Of a DNA stretch of 47,006 bases, positions 40,376 through 47,006 are shown in pieces. Every line of letters begins with the position of its first letter. Within the stretch, counting starts at the first letter, position 1. The notes beneath the pieces were generated by a model. That model had not been told where the DNA came from, did not search any database, and saw only the letters and a program-made list of their open reading frames with translations. Made by a program: the position numbers and the translations under genes. Source of the stretch: Nitrospinaceae bacterium (GTDB lineage Bacteria; Nitrospinota; Nitrospinia; Nitrospinales; JACRGP01); the NCBI GenBank assembly GCA_029261555.1, contig JAJDBB010000036.1, positions 1-47,006 of the forward strand, in the 5' to 3' direction.

Positions 40376-40640
40376 CGAGGCGGCGACCCAGCTTCCTGGA
40401 TTGCTTCGCTCCACTCGCAATGACAATTGTGAGAGTTTTTAAACGCCCTGTCAGGCGCTATATGCAAATTCTCCAAAGTTCTATGCGCTATCCATAAAAG
40501 TTACGCCTATTGCCTCCGGGCGCCGGCCCGCCACTCGCCGTGGGGGCAGAGTTGGAAATGTAAACTCACCAAGTTTGTTGCTTTACAAAAAAAGCCGCAC
40601 TAATTACCTCCGGGCGCTTGCCCGGGCCGGTTCAACTTGC
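40376..40640. repeat. Intergenic repeat block between nirK and mobBA
   Basis: It contains a partial GTCATTGCGAG-type hairpin copy (about 40395-40424) and TTGCCTCCGGGCGCCGGCCC with CCACTCGCCGTGGGGGCAG (near 40510-40551, as at 32500-32610). A final TACCTCCGGGCGCTTGCCCG lies near 40605-40624. The promoter of mobBA begins just after it. No gene is seen. Confidence 0.75.
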
Positions 40641-40642
40641 GG

Positions 40643-40671
40643 TTGACAGCGTCTTGTTTAATAGAAATAAT
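40643..40671 (+). promoter_or_regulatory. Sigma-70 promoter of the mobBA-moeA operon
   Basis: A perfect TTGACA (40643-40648) and AATAAT (40666-40671, five of six matches to TATAAT) are spaced by 17 bp. The leader to the GTG start is about 50 bases. I see no space for, or sign of, a molybdenum-cofactor riboswitch. Confidence 0.7.
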
Positions 40672-40730
40672 GATATGATTGATTATTCATTGTTTTTTAA
40701 AACTTTATAGAACCTATTGCCGGGTTAATT

Positions 40731-41867
40731 GTGGAACGTTATTGGGAAAATTTTAAAACTCCGTTCATCTGCTTCGCCGGATTTTCCGGAGTTGGCAAGA
40801 CCACTTTAATAGAACGTTTGATCCAGCGCTTTAATAGGGACGATTTCAACGTCGGCTATTACAAGCACGACTCCCACCGCTTCACTATGGACCGGGAGGG
40901 CAAAGACACCCAGCGTTGCGCGAGCGCTGGAGCGGGCATTGTCGCGATCAACGATCCGCGTCATTTTGCGCTGGTCGCCGACGACTCGTTTAAGAAGCGC
41001 ACCGTCGCCCACGCGCTGGAGCAGTGCGACTGCATCCTCATCGAGGGCTACAAGAAATCACCGTTCAACAAAATTGTTTTTCTCGACGCGGAAGGAAAAC
41101 TGCCGATTCAGGAGAACAGTAAGGGGATCAAGGCAGTGATCCATCAGGGAGAGTTTTCCAAAGCCGACGCCCTGTTGGACGAATCCATACCTCGATTTCA
41201 TCGCGACGAGGTGGACGCGATTTACCAGTTCGTCCGTTCGCACTTCACCAATTGCATCAGCCCGCTTTACGGCGCGGTGTTCGTGGGCGGCAAGAGCCGG
41301 CGCATGGGTTCGCCCAAGTTCCAGCTCTCTTACAATGGACAATCTGAAACGGAGCGCATGGTCTCTGTCATAAAACAGTTTTGCGAGAAAGTCGTTTTAT
41401 CCTCGCGGGCGGACCTGGACATGGGCGCTCTGGGCGATTTGCCCGACGTCGAGCGGGTGAACGACGACCACGCCGGGTTGGGCCCGGTGGGCGGACTGGC
41501 CACGCTGATGGGGAGGTTTCCCAACAAGGCCTGGTTGATCACCGCTTGCGACACGCCGTTTCTTTCTGCGGATTCTTTTCAGAGCATCGTCGACCAGCGC
41601 GACCCTTTGCGCTACGGGACTTGTTACACGCAAAAGGGCAAACTTGGGTTCGAGCCAATGTGCGCGATTTACGAACCCAAGTTCATTCGGCCCCTGTTCG
41701 ACGCCATGTCCAACCGGGAGCTTTCCCTGTCTCGCATCATCAGCGACCATCCGTTCAAGCTGGCGGGGGTGCGGGAGGAAGACCGGCAAAATTTCATGAA
41801 CGTCAATACTCCGGAGGAGTATAAAATCGCCCGCGCCAAGCGGGAAAGGGAGAACCAACCTCAATGA
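40731..41867 (+). CDS. MobB-MobA fusion (molybdopterin guanine dinucleotide synthesis)
   Basis: The 378-residue protein joins two enzymes. Residues about 10-165 are MobB, a P-loop GTPase with GFSGVGKTT at 17-25. Residues about 180-370 are MobA, which adds GMP to molybdopterin, with a glycine-rich GTP-binding stretch GGKSRRMGSPK (LAGGxSxRMGxxK type) and TACDTPFL. The start is a GTG without a clear Shine-Dalgarno sequence. The product would make the bis-MGD cofactor needed by DMSO-reductase-family enzymes, including nitrite oxidoreductase and nitrate reductase. Its stop overlaps the moeA start in ATGA. Confidence 0.9.
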   Translation: MERYWENFKTPFICFAGFSGVGKTTLIERLIQRFNRDDFNVGYYKHDSHRFTMDREGKDTQRCASAGAGIVAINDPRHFALVADDSFKKRTVAHALEQCDCILIEGYKKSPFNKIVFLDAEGKLPIQENSKGIKAVIHQGEFSKADALLDESIPRFHRDEVDAIYQFVRSHFTNCISPLYGAVFVGGKSRRMGSPKFQLSYNGQSETERMVSVIKQFCEKVVLSSRADLDMGALGDLPDVERVNDDHAGLGPVGGLATLMGRFPNKAWLITACDTPFLSADSFQSIVDQRDPLRYGTCYTQKGKLGFEPMCAIYEPKFIRPLFDAMSNRELSLSRIISDHPFKLAGVREEDRQNFMNVNTPEEYKIARAKRERENQPQ

Positions 41868-43075
41868 GCCTGATTCACGTGGACGAGGCCCGGAAGATCA
41901 TTCTGGGCAAAATATCCTCCAAGGGAGTTGAAAAAATTTCAATCGACAAGGCGCTGGGCCGGGTATTGGCCGAGGACGTCGTCGCCCGGCGGCCCAACCC
42001 GCCGCTGGACAATTCAGCGATGGACGGCTACGCGCTTCAGTGGCGCGACGTGCAAAACGCGACGCCGGAAAATCCGGTCAAACTCAAAATCCGCGACGAG
42101 ATTCCCGCCGGTTACGAGGCCAAGGAGGAACTTGGCCCCGGCGAGGCCATGCGCATCATGACCGGCGCGCCGGTTCCCAAGGGCGCCGACGCGGTGATCA
42201 TGCAGGAAGATACCGAACGGCAAGGCGACGACGTGCTGGTGATGGACAAGGCGGATGACGGCGAGAATATCCGCCTCTCCGGCGAGGACGTGAAGGCGGG
42301 CGAGGTGGTGATCCACAAAGGCGTCGCACTGCAACCCAGCCATATCGGGATGCTGGCGGTGGTCGGGCGTTCCAGTATCTTCGTCGGCCAACAACCGGTG
42401 GTCGCCATTCTTTCCACGGGAGACGAGATTGTCGATCTGGACGAAACGCCGGACGGTCCCTGTATCTACAACAGCAACGGCTACATGCTGGCGGCGCAAA
42501 CCCGTTCGGCAGGCGGTATTCCATTATATATGGGAATCGCCAAGGACACGGAAGAGGACCTGATGGAGAAATTCAAATGGGCGTTGCAGGCTGACGTTCT
42601 GGTTTCTTCCGGCGGCGTTTCAGTTGGGGACTACGATCTGGTGAAGGCAAGCCTGAAAAAGCTGGGGCAGGACATGGCGTTTTGGAAAGTGGCCATGAAA
42701 CCCGGCAAACCATTGGCCTTCGGCAAGATCGCCGACAAACCGATTTTTGGTTTGCCCGGAAACCCGGTCTCGTCTTTTGTTTCGTTCGAACAATTTGTCC
42801 GCCCGGCGCTCAGGCAGATGATGGGATGCGCGGATATTTCCCACAAAACCGTGCAGGCAAAACTGACGCGGAGCATCCGTAAAAAAGCCGGGCGCCTGCA
42901 TTTCCTAAGCTCCACGGTGGCTTTTAATAATGGAGAGTACACCGTGGATCCGGCGCGCGAACAAGGTTCGGGTATTTTAAAATCCGCCATGAACGCCAAC
43001 GGTCTGTTGGTTTTTCCTCTTGAGGAAACGGAACTGCAAGAGGGGCAAACGGTCAACGTACAACTACTCGGATAA
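41864..43075 (+). CDS. moeA: Molybdopterin molybdenumtransferase MoeA
   Basis: MoeA inserts molybdate into adenylated molybdopterin. The 403-residue protein has DNSAMDGYAL near residue 46, GAPVPKGADAVIMQED, STGDEIVDLDE, SSGGVSVGDYD at 248-258 and GLPGNPVSSFVSFEQFV near 300, all family hallmarks. A four-base ATGA overlap with the mobBA fusion indicates translational coupling. With mobBA it supplies the last steps of molybdenum cofactor synthesis; the early moa genes are not in the window. Seven bases separate it from the exported protein gene that follows. Confidence 0.95.
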   Translation: MSLIHVDEARKIILGKISSKGVEKISIDKALGRVLAEDVVARRPNPPLDNSAMDGYALQWRDVQNATPENPVKLKIRDEIPAGYEAKEELGPGEAMRIMTGAPVPKGADAVIMQEDTERQGDDVLVMDKADDGENIRLSGEDVKAGEVVIHKGVALQPSHIGMLAVVGRSSIFVGQQPVVAILSTGDEIVDLDETPDGPCIYNSNGYMLAAQTRSAGGIPLYMGIAKDTEEDLMEKFKWALQADVLVSSGGVSVGDYDLVKASLKKLGQDMAFWKVAMKPGKPLAFGKIADKPIFGLPGNPVSSFVSFEQFVRPALRQMMGCADISHKTVQAKLTRSIRKKAGRLHFLSSTVAFNNGEYTVDPAREQGSGILKSAMNANGLLVFPLEETELQEGQTVNVQLLG

Positions 43076-43082
43076 ATATCCC

Positions 43083-44942
43083 ATGATGAAACGTTTAAAG
43101 ATATGCCTTGCGGCCCTGATCGCGCTGGCCTGGATCGGTTCCGGTCAAATAGCCTTGGGACAGTCCCCTGATTCGGCGCTGGACCGCATCGTCAACCAGA
43201 TCGAGACCATGTTCCCTCCGGTGGAGGGGTATGTGGTGGCGGTGGAGGGAGACAAAATCATCCTCGACTTGAAGGAAGGCGACCCGATCAAGGCCGGGGA
43301 CAAGCTGGACCTCGTCCGATTTGGCGAAACACTCATGCATCCGGTCAGCAAAAAGGAGCTGGGACGCAACGAAGAAGAGCTAGGGCAGGTACGGATCAGT
43401 CGCGTGAGCCGGAACTTTTCCATTGCGCGTTCGCTCAAGCGGGTCGTGGGTTCCAAAGAAAAACCAAAAGTCGGCGACGGAGTGCGCATGCCGTTTGCAA
43501 AACTCTCCATCGTGATCGCTCCGGTAAAAGGAGGCGATAAAAACAACATCGACGGCAACCAATTGATATTGGATCTGGAAAAACGGTTGAAGGCCAAGGA
43601 CCGTTTCGACGTGCCCGCCTTCGATCTCGGCGTTTGGATGCTGGAGTCGGGCGTCAAACGAGACCAGCTTACCGACCGCACGGTTCTGGAAAAATTTAAA
43701 GAGAAGACGGACGCGGATTTCATTCTCGCCCCCGAGGTTCGCACGGTGCGCAAAAAGATGGTGGTGAGCTACAAGCTGATCTCCACAAAGGAAAACAAGG
43801 TGGTTAAGAAGGCCGACGTGCTGTCGGATCAAATTGCCGCGCGGCCCAAGGCCGGGGCTAAAAGATCTCGCGGCGGATTCCGGAACGGGTTGCCGGGGAA
43901 CGAGGCTTTTGAGTTTGTGCACAAGCAGGAGTTTGGATATCAAATTGTCGACTTCGCCATCGGCGACGTCAACGGCAACGGCGAAAATGAATACGTGATT
44001 CTGGACTCGTACAAGGTCAATATTTATCGGCGCGAAAAAAGCGGAAACCTCCGGAAGATCACGCACTGGAAGGGATCGCGAGAGTTTGACAGTTTCATCG
44101 CGGTCGACGTCGCCGACTTAAACGGCAACGGGATCAAGGAAATTTTTGTCACCAATCAAACCGGAAACACCCTGAGTTCTTTTGTGCTGGAGGCCAATCC
44201 TAAAAAGAAACGGATGGAAAAAATCTGGGACGATAAAAACTTGTATTTTCGATCCATTCAAACTTCCAGTCCCGGAGAAAAAATCATCGCCCAAAGCCCC
44301 GGTTATACCACCCCCTTTGAGGACGGAATCAAAATTGTTCGATATAAAGACGGAAAGTTCAAGTTAGGTTCCAATTTGCCTCTCCCAAAGGTTTATGAAA
44401 CAAAATGGATACTTTTTGGGTTGACGCAGGCCAAGTTATCGTCTAAAAAGGGGTCGGAAACGATTATACTTGACAAGAATTACCATTTAAGGGTATATTC
44501 GTCCAGCGGTCGTTTATTAGAAAAATCAGACGATTACTACGGACACGACCCCAGAATTCTTAATCTGGGCGAAAAACCCCAGGCCGTTACGGGGATGGTG
44601 TCCGGAGATACCGGGGTTCACTTTCGCGGGCGTTTGGAGTTTGCCCGGCAAGGAGATACTCGGTATTTGTTGATACCGAAGAATAACAGGCTGGGCGGAG
44701 AATTTGTCGACAAGTTTGTCAACGTCAGCAGTAGCAGCCTCATTATTCTGGAAGTCACGCCGGCGGGTTTTGTTAAATTCGTTGAAACGGCCAAGCAGAA
44801 AGGGTACTTAGCATCCTACCGAATTTTGGATCTTCCCCAATCCCAGGAAAAGTTAGTTCATGTTTTAAGTGTCGATTCAGGAGGATTTAGCAGTAAAAGA
44901 GCAACAAGTTCTCTCTTTACATATAAATGGAAACGTTTATAA
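43083..44942 (+). CDS. Exported protein with VCBS/FG-GAP-like repeats
   Basis: The protein of about 619 residues has a signal peptide (about 1-25, core CLAALIALAWIGSG, ending IALGQ). An N-terminal region of about 130 residues includes GYVVAVEGDKIILDLKEGDPI, like the C-terminal domain of FlgT-type proteins. A repeat region follows with AIGDVNGNGENEYVI and DVADLNGNGIKEIFV, the D-x-N-G-N-G calcium-binding pattern of integrin-like propellers. It is probably periplasmic or outer-membrane associated. The chosen ATG is 7 bases after moeA, so expression with the cofactor genes is likely, although no functional link is obvious. The last third is more AT-rich. Confidence 0.75.
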   Translation: MMKRLKICLAALIALAWIGSGQIALGQSPDSALDRIVNQIETMFPPVEGYVVAVEGDKIILDLKEGDPIKAGDKLDLVRFGETLMHPVSKKELGRNEEELGQVRISRVSRNFSIARSLKRVVGSKEKPKVGDGVRMPFAKLSIVIAPVKGGDKNNIDGNQLILDLEKRLKAKDRFDVPAFDLGVWMLESGVKRDQLTDRTVLEKFKEKTDADFILAPEVRTVRKKMVVSYKLISTKENKVVKKADVLSDQIAARPKAGAKRSRGGFRNGLPGNEAFEFVHKQEFGYQIVDFAIGDVNGNGENEYVILDSYKVNIYRREKSGNLRKITHWKGSREFDSFIAVDVADLNGNGIKEIFVTNQTGNTLSSFVLEANPKKKRMEKIWDDKNLYFRSIQTSSPGEKIIAQSPGYTTPFEDGIKIVRYKDGKFKLGSNLPLPKVYETKWILFGLTQAKLSSKKGSETIILDKNYHLRVYSSSGRLLEKSDDYYGHDPRILNLGEKPQAVTGMVSGDTGVHFRGRLEFARQGDTRYLLIPKNNRLGGEFVDKFVNVSSSSLIILEVTPAGFVKFVETAKQKGYLASYRILDLPQSQEKLVHVLSVDSGGFSSKRATSSLFTYKWKRL

Positions 44943-45125
44943 TGAAGGCGTTTATTTTTTGAAGATTTTTGATAATGGGAGGTGATCCTGACCCGGCGTT
45001 AAAAATTTCCTTTTTTGAATAAGCAAGTAATTTGAATTTTTTCAAATTGTATTTATAACCCTGTGACAACTTAATAATCAATCGAAGTAAAGTCATCTAG
45101 CTTTATCACTTTGGAGGAGGTAAGC
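44943..45125. promoter_or_regulatory. Promoter region of the porin gene with an inverted repeat
   Basis: AATTTGAA (45029-45036) and TTCAAATT (45041-45048) are perfect 8-bp arms around TTTT, and TATAAC (45054-45059) just after them may be the -10 element. This arrangement suggests an operator over the promoter. GGAGGAGG lies before the porin start. No other gene is seen in this 183-base region. Confidence 0.5.
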
Positions 45126-46619
45126 ATGAAAAGAAACCTGTTAACCGCTGTTGCAATCATGGTAGCCGCTACTTTCATAGCGTTGCCGGTTGCAGAAGCC
45201 GTCGACGTAAAAATGGGCGGTGAGTTCCTGACCCGTTGGGAAGTTAGGAACACGGACTTTGAAGACGATTCCGACGTTTCGGATTTTATCGGTCAAAGAA
45301 CCCGTTTGAATGCCAACGTCAACATGAACGACAAAACCAGCGCATTCATCCAACTGCAGAGCAACAGAATCTGGGGACCTGCCACTGCCGGTACCGGAAC
45401 TGCCGCGCCTAACGACGCCGACGCTACCGTTGGCGTTCACCAGGCGTATTTCACTCTGAACAAATTTTTCGACCTGCCCATCGACTTGCAAGTGGGTCGG
45501 CAAGAATTGGTTCTGGACGGTCATCGCCTGATCGGTAACACCTTCTGGACCTTCGGCGCATCCACGCACGACGCGATTCGCGTAACGCACAACGAAGGCA
45601 ACCACACTTTGCTGTACATGTACAGCATGGATCTGGAGAGCGGCGCTGTTCAGGATGATACCGAAAAAGATATCCATATTTTCTATGGACAGTTGAGAAA
45701 GATTCTCGGCGGCGCATTGTCGTTCACTTATGTGTTCATTGACGACGACACTGCCAATACCGCTGGAGCTGCAGGCACCACGGGCAGCACCGTTACGGCC
45801 GTCGGTGGAGTTCCCACTGTTTCCGGAACCACCACGACCTTTACTGATACGGTAGACTCCGACAACAGCATCCATACTCTTGGATTTCGCCAAGCGGGTA
45901 AACTGAAACAGTTCTGGGATATCATTTACCGCGTAGAAGCGTACGGTCAGTTTGGCGACGCTTCTTGTGTAGTCACCGCCGCTTGTAGCGCCGCTGGCCC
46001 TCAGACGGACGTGGACCGCGAAGCTTTCATGGTCGGCGCACGGATTGGCAAAAAATTCAACAACGTTATGTGGAAGCCGAAAGTTACGATTTGGTATGAC
46101 TACCTTTCCGGCGATGATAATGCTACCGATAGCGACCACGAAGCGTTCAACACCGTTATCGACACCGGTCATAAGTACTATGGCTTGCAAGACATCTTCT
46201 TGGGTGTTGGTGGCTCTGGCGCTGCAGCCACGGGTACCGCTTTTCTCGGCCTGCAGGACTTGGCTTTGAAAATCAACACGAACCCCTTCAAAAAGGGCGG
46301 CGTTAACCTGGACTTCCATACGTTCTGGACTGCCGAGTCGGCAGACCGCACGGGTGGAGACATGACGGTTGCAGGCGAAGTTTCCGCAGGAGAGAAGTTC
46401 CTGGGCAACGAGATTGACCTCACCGCATACTACTGGTACAACCCGTACCTGAAGATGACCGTGGGTTACTCTCACTTCTTCGCTAGTGATCTTTTGGCCT
46501 CGGTTCAAGGTCGTAAGACAACTACCGCTCTTACTGGCGGTGGTGGAGCCGAGCAAACCATCCTGACTGGCAACGACGATCAGGATTGGGCCTATGTCAT
46601 GATGAACTTGCAGTTCTAA
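45126..46619 (+). CDS. Alginate-export-type outer-membrane porin
   Basis: The protein of about 497 residues has a signal peptide (about 1-24, ending PVAEAV). Alternating beta-strand sequence follows and ends in a C-terminal phenylalanine (MNLQF), as in outer-membrane barrels. The QVGRQELVLDGHRLIGN segment and FGASTHDAIR are typical of the alginate-export family and of similar porins abundant in nitrite oxidisers. It is likely a general or anion-selective channel. A strong GGAGGAGG Shine-Dalgarno sequence, a likely operator upstream and a strong terminator suggest high, regulated expression of a monocistronic message. Loops rich in Thr/Gly/Ala at about 215-245 are probably extracellular. Confidence 0.85.
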   Translation: MKRNLLTAVAIMVAATFIALPVAEAVDVKMGGEFLTRWEVRNTDFEDDSDVSDFIGQRTRLNANVNMNDKTSAFIQLQSNRIWGPATAGTGTAAPNDADATVGVHQAYFTLNKFFDLPIDLQVGRQELVLDGHRLIGNTFWTFGASTHDAIRVTHNEGNHTLLYMYSMDLESGAVQDDTEKDIHIFYGQLRKILGGALSFTYVFIDDDTANTAGAAGTTGSTVTAVGGVPTVSGTTTTFTDTVDSDNSIHTLGFRQAGKLKQFWDIIYRVEAYGQFGDASCVVTAACSAAGPQTDVDREAFMVGARIGKKFNNVMWKPKVTIWYDYLSGDDNATDSDHEAFNTVIDTGHKYYGLQDIFLGVGGSGAAATGTAFLGLQDLALKINTNPFKKGGVNLDFHTFWTAESADRTGGDMTVAGEVSAGEKFLGNEIDLTAYYWYNPYLKMTVGYSHFFASDLLASVQGRKTTTALTGGGGAEQTILTGNDDQDWAYVMMNLQF

Positions 46620-46639
46620 GTTCCTCAAATTGATTTATC

Positions 46640-46671
46640 CCCCCCGGCCTTTGGCCGGGGGGTTTTTTTTT
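46640..46671 (+). terminator. Rho-independent terminator of the porin gene
   Basis: CCCCCCGGCC (46640-46649) pairs perfectly with GGCCGGGGGG (46653-46662) around TTT and is followed by nine T. It lies 20 bases after the porin stop codon. Confidence 0.95.
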
Positions 46672-46731
46672 GCCTCCAAAAGCTAATGCGCAGTTTCCAA
46701 ATAATCATTTGGGTTCCCAAGGTCAGGACTC

Positions 46732-47006
46732 ATGACTTCTAACAGGGCGCAATCGGTTGAGAGCTCCGGGTTCCTCAAGCCGGCGCTGGTCGCCGTATTT
46801 GGCCTCGTTACTCTCGCCTATATCTTCCTTTACGATATTTACCGGCCGCACAACGTCGACGACCCCTGGATACTCTCCCTCGCCTATAACTACGTCAACC
46901 ATGGAAGCGCGGACGACGATATATTCATCGGCCCCGGCTATGGAGACACTCGCGGCCTTTATTTTTTCAGAAAAACTCACGCCATTATTTATGGTTCCAT
47001 CCTGTC
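46732..47006 (+). CDS. Multi-spanning membrane protein, probably GT-C-like (partial, N-terminus)
   Basis: An open frame runs from the ATG at 46732 through the window edge (91 codons). It begins with a polar stretch of about 15 residues and a hydrophobic helix (about 18-36, VAVFGLVTLAYIFLY). HNVDDPWILSLAYNYVNHG follows, an acidic first loop like that of GT-C/PMT-type glycosyltransferases. Only the start is visible, so the assignment is tentative. Confidence 0.6.
   Translation, partial: MTSNRAQSVESSGFLKPALVAVFGLVTLAYIFLYDIYRPHNVDDPWILSLAYNYVNHGSADDDIFIGPGYGDTRGLYFFRKTHAIIYGSIL

Noticed and set aside
40643-40731. A molybdenum-cofactor riboswitch in the mobBA leader
   Set aside because: The leader is only about 50 bases after the promoter and shows no conserved structured fold, too short for that riboswitch.
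45141-46628. A 495-codon open frame on the minus strand opposite the porin gene
   Set aside because: The porin frame has a signal peptide, beta-barrel pattern, ribosome-binding site and terminator. The antisense frame has none of these.

Overview
The window looks like a chromosomal segment of a marine nitrite-oxidising bacterium of the Nitrospinota (Nitrospina-like). This is an inference from gene content, not from a database match. The supporting genes are a copper nitrite reductase (nirK), a siroheme nitrite reductase (nirA) with a formate/nitrite-type channel, and a two-haem cytochrome c fused to an ethylbenzene-dehydrogenase-gamma-like haem b domain, as in candidate gamma subunits of nitrite oxidoreductase (NXR). 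A tandem pair of small cytochromes c and the late molybdenum-cofactor genes mobB-mobA and moeA, which an NXR-type enzyme needs, fit the same picture.

Layout. 1-350: the end of plsY and a tRNA-Gly/tRNA-Cys pair behind a near-consensus promoter. 500-2000: a PilZ protein converging on ftsY. 2305-6689: three genes in a row, two paralogous B12-type radical SAM proteins around a small membrane-anchored protein; all three share one further domain, and this is the best candidate here for an undescribed system. 6695-14264 (minus strand): a possible long transcription unit, nirA, nitrite channel, HTH-metallo-beta-lactamase fusion, SDR-DUF2867, a geranylgeranyl-reductase-like flavoprotein and an FG-GAP lipoprotein. 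14535-15732: a small membrane protein and an ADP-ribosylglycohydrolase. 15942-23879 (minus): an acidic six-repeat NHL protein, the NxrC-like cytochrome with a small exported partner, a DUF2079 membrane protein, glucan phosphorylase, a STAS protein and an SxtJ-like protein. 23945-27216 (minus): phnC and phnD split by a repeat array, then the two cytochromes c, each with its own terminator. 27960-33719: a lysine 2,3-aminomutase-like enzyme, a GT-C-like membrane protein, a DJ-1/PfpI-like protein without its usual cysteine, a STAS-like protein and two cyclophilins. 33946-40194: a TgpA-like transglutaminase, a sigma-54 enhancer-binding regulator, an AT-rich exonuclease-BRCT gene bracketed by inverted repeats, and nirK. 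40731-47006: mobBA, moeA, a VCBS-type exported protein, an alginate-export-type porin and the start of a membrane protein.

Two regulatory and structural themes run through the window. First, nirK has a good -24/-12 sigma-54 promoter and an upstream TTGCAACA/TGTTGCAA palindrome. The same 8-mers form a perfect palindrome in front of the sigma-54 regulator gene about 4 kb away, so the two probably form a local nitrite- or NO-responsive circuit. Second, GC-rich palindromic repeats (CCGGCGAGGCGCCGG, CCAGCGTCACGCTGG, CCCCCTTGCAAAGGGGG and relatives) sit at many gene 3' ends and in places supply the last codons or the stop codon. One pair of these repeats flanks the AT-rich exonuclease gene like the ends of a mobile cassette.
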